Below are positions 63,900-64,000 of a DNA stretch of 64,000 nt, piece after piece (position 1 is the stretch's first letter; each line of letters begins with the position of its first letter). The DNA comes from Acinetobacter gyllenbergii CIP 110306 = MTCC 11365 (GTDB taxonomy: Bacteria > Pseudomonadota > Gammaproteobacteria > Pseudomonadales > Moraxellaceae). Made by a program: the position numbers and the translations under genes. Under the pieces are notes generated by a model. It had not been told where the DNA came from, did no database searches, and worked only from the letters and a program-made list of their open reading frames with translations. The stretch spans positions 62,001-126,000 of the forward strand of contig NZ_ATGG01000011.1 in assembly GCF_000413855.1 (NCBI RefSeq), in the 5' to 3' direction.

Positions 63900-64000
63900 T
63901 TAAATTATAGAGAGCTGTGCTAATAACTCAATATGTGTTTTTAGGACAAAAACAGGGTGGATGATGCCAAAGACTTTGACATAGCTTTTTTGGACGCTTG
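63900..64000. other. Right-edge intergenic region
   Basis: About 100 bases upstream of the AraC-type gene with no feature beyond the likely divergent promoter region. The next gene begins outside the window. Confidence 0.4.

Overview
The window reads as one chromosomal segment of an Acinetobacter-type gammaproteobacterium. The evidence is low G+C, short intergenic gaps, and a gene order I associate with that genus: pyrH-frr-uppS-cdsA-dxr-rseP-bamA-skp-lpxD-fabZ-lpxA, together with tusDCBE, a fumC gene, argF and ntrBC. The genus call comes from protein recognition and gene order, not from a database search. No rRNA, tRNA, CRISPR array, prophage or insertion sequence was seen.

Layout. (1) 1-0.5 kb: start of accB and aroQ. 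(2) 1.2-12.7 kb: an assimilatory nitrate/nitrite module. The regulators nasS and nasT lie divergent from a NarK-type nitrate transporter, nirB, a NirD-FAD reductase fusion, the molybdenum nitrate reductase and a mobA-like gene. The 3.0-3.35 kb control region carries an NtrC-like site, a textbook sigma-54 promoter and a leader with two A1/G4 hexaloop hairpins ahead of a small terminator-like hairpin. That is the target architecture for the ANTAR protein NasT. ntrB and ntrC themselves are at 47.6-50.2 kb. (3) 12.7-16.9 kb: MFS exporter, LysR regulator, D-serine dehydratase and a small unknown protein. (4) 16.9-25.3 kb: an AT-rich accessory island of small hydrophilic or unknown proteins: a paralogous pair of unknowns, a hemerythrin, a glycine-zipper protein and its zipper-less relative, a lipoprotein, a Q/N-rich protein, a YetF-like membrane protein, a haem-oxygenase-like diiron protein and an SDR with a frameshifted N-terminus. 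It looks like an envelope/desiccation stress set (inference). (5) 25.7-33.1 kb: MaoC-like protein, a molybdopterin oxidoreductase and the cofactor cluster moaA-moaD-moaE-moaCB-moeA, which would supply both this enzyme and the nitrate reductase. (6) 33.3-36.2 kb: HxlR regulator, MocR-type regulator and a divergent EamA transporter sharing an inverted-repeat operator. (7) 36.2-50.2 kb: tusDCBE, an epimerase-like protein lacking the catalytic lysine, fumC, unknown lipoproteins, a tandem glycine riboswitch in front of dadA, ispF, argF, a TetR regulator and ntrBC. (8) 50.5-62.9 kb: rimO followed by the long housekeeping run for ribosome recycling, isoprenoid precursors, phospholipid, outer-membrane assembly and lipid A. 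An AraC regulator closes the window.

The strongest regulatory findings are the combined NtrC/sigma-54/ANTAR control region upstream of the nitrate genes, and a structured intergenic element at about 9.0-9.16 kb whose two hairpin loops are exactly complementary (a possible kissing pair). The most interesting protein-coding region is the 17-25 kb island.
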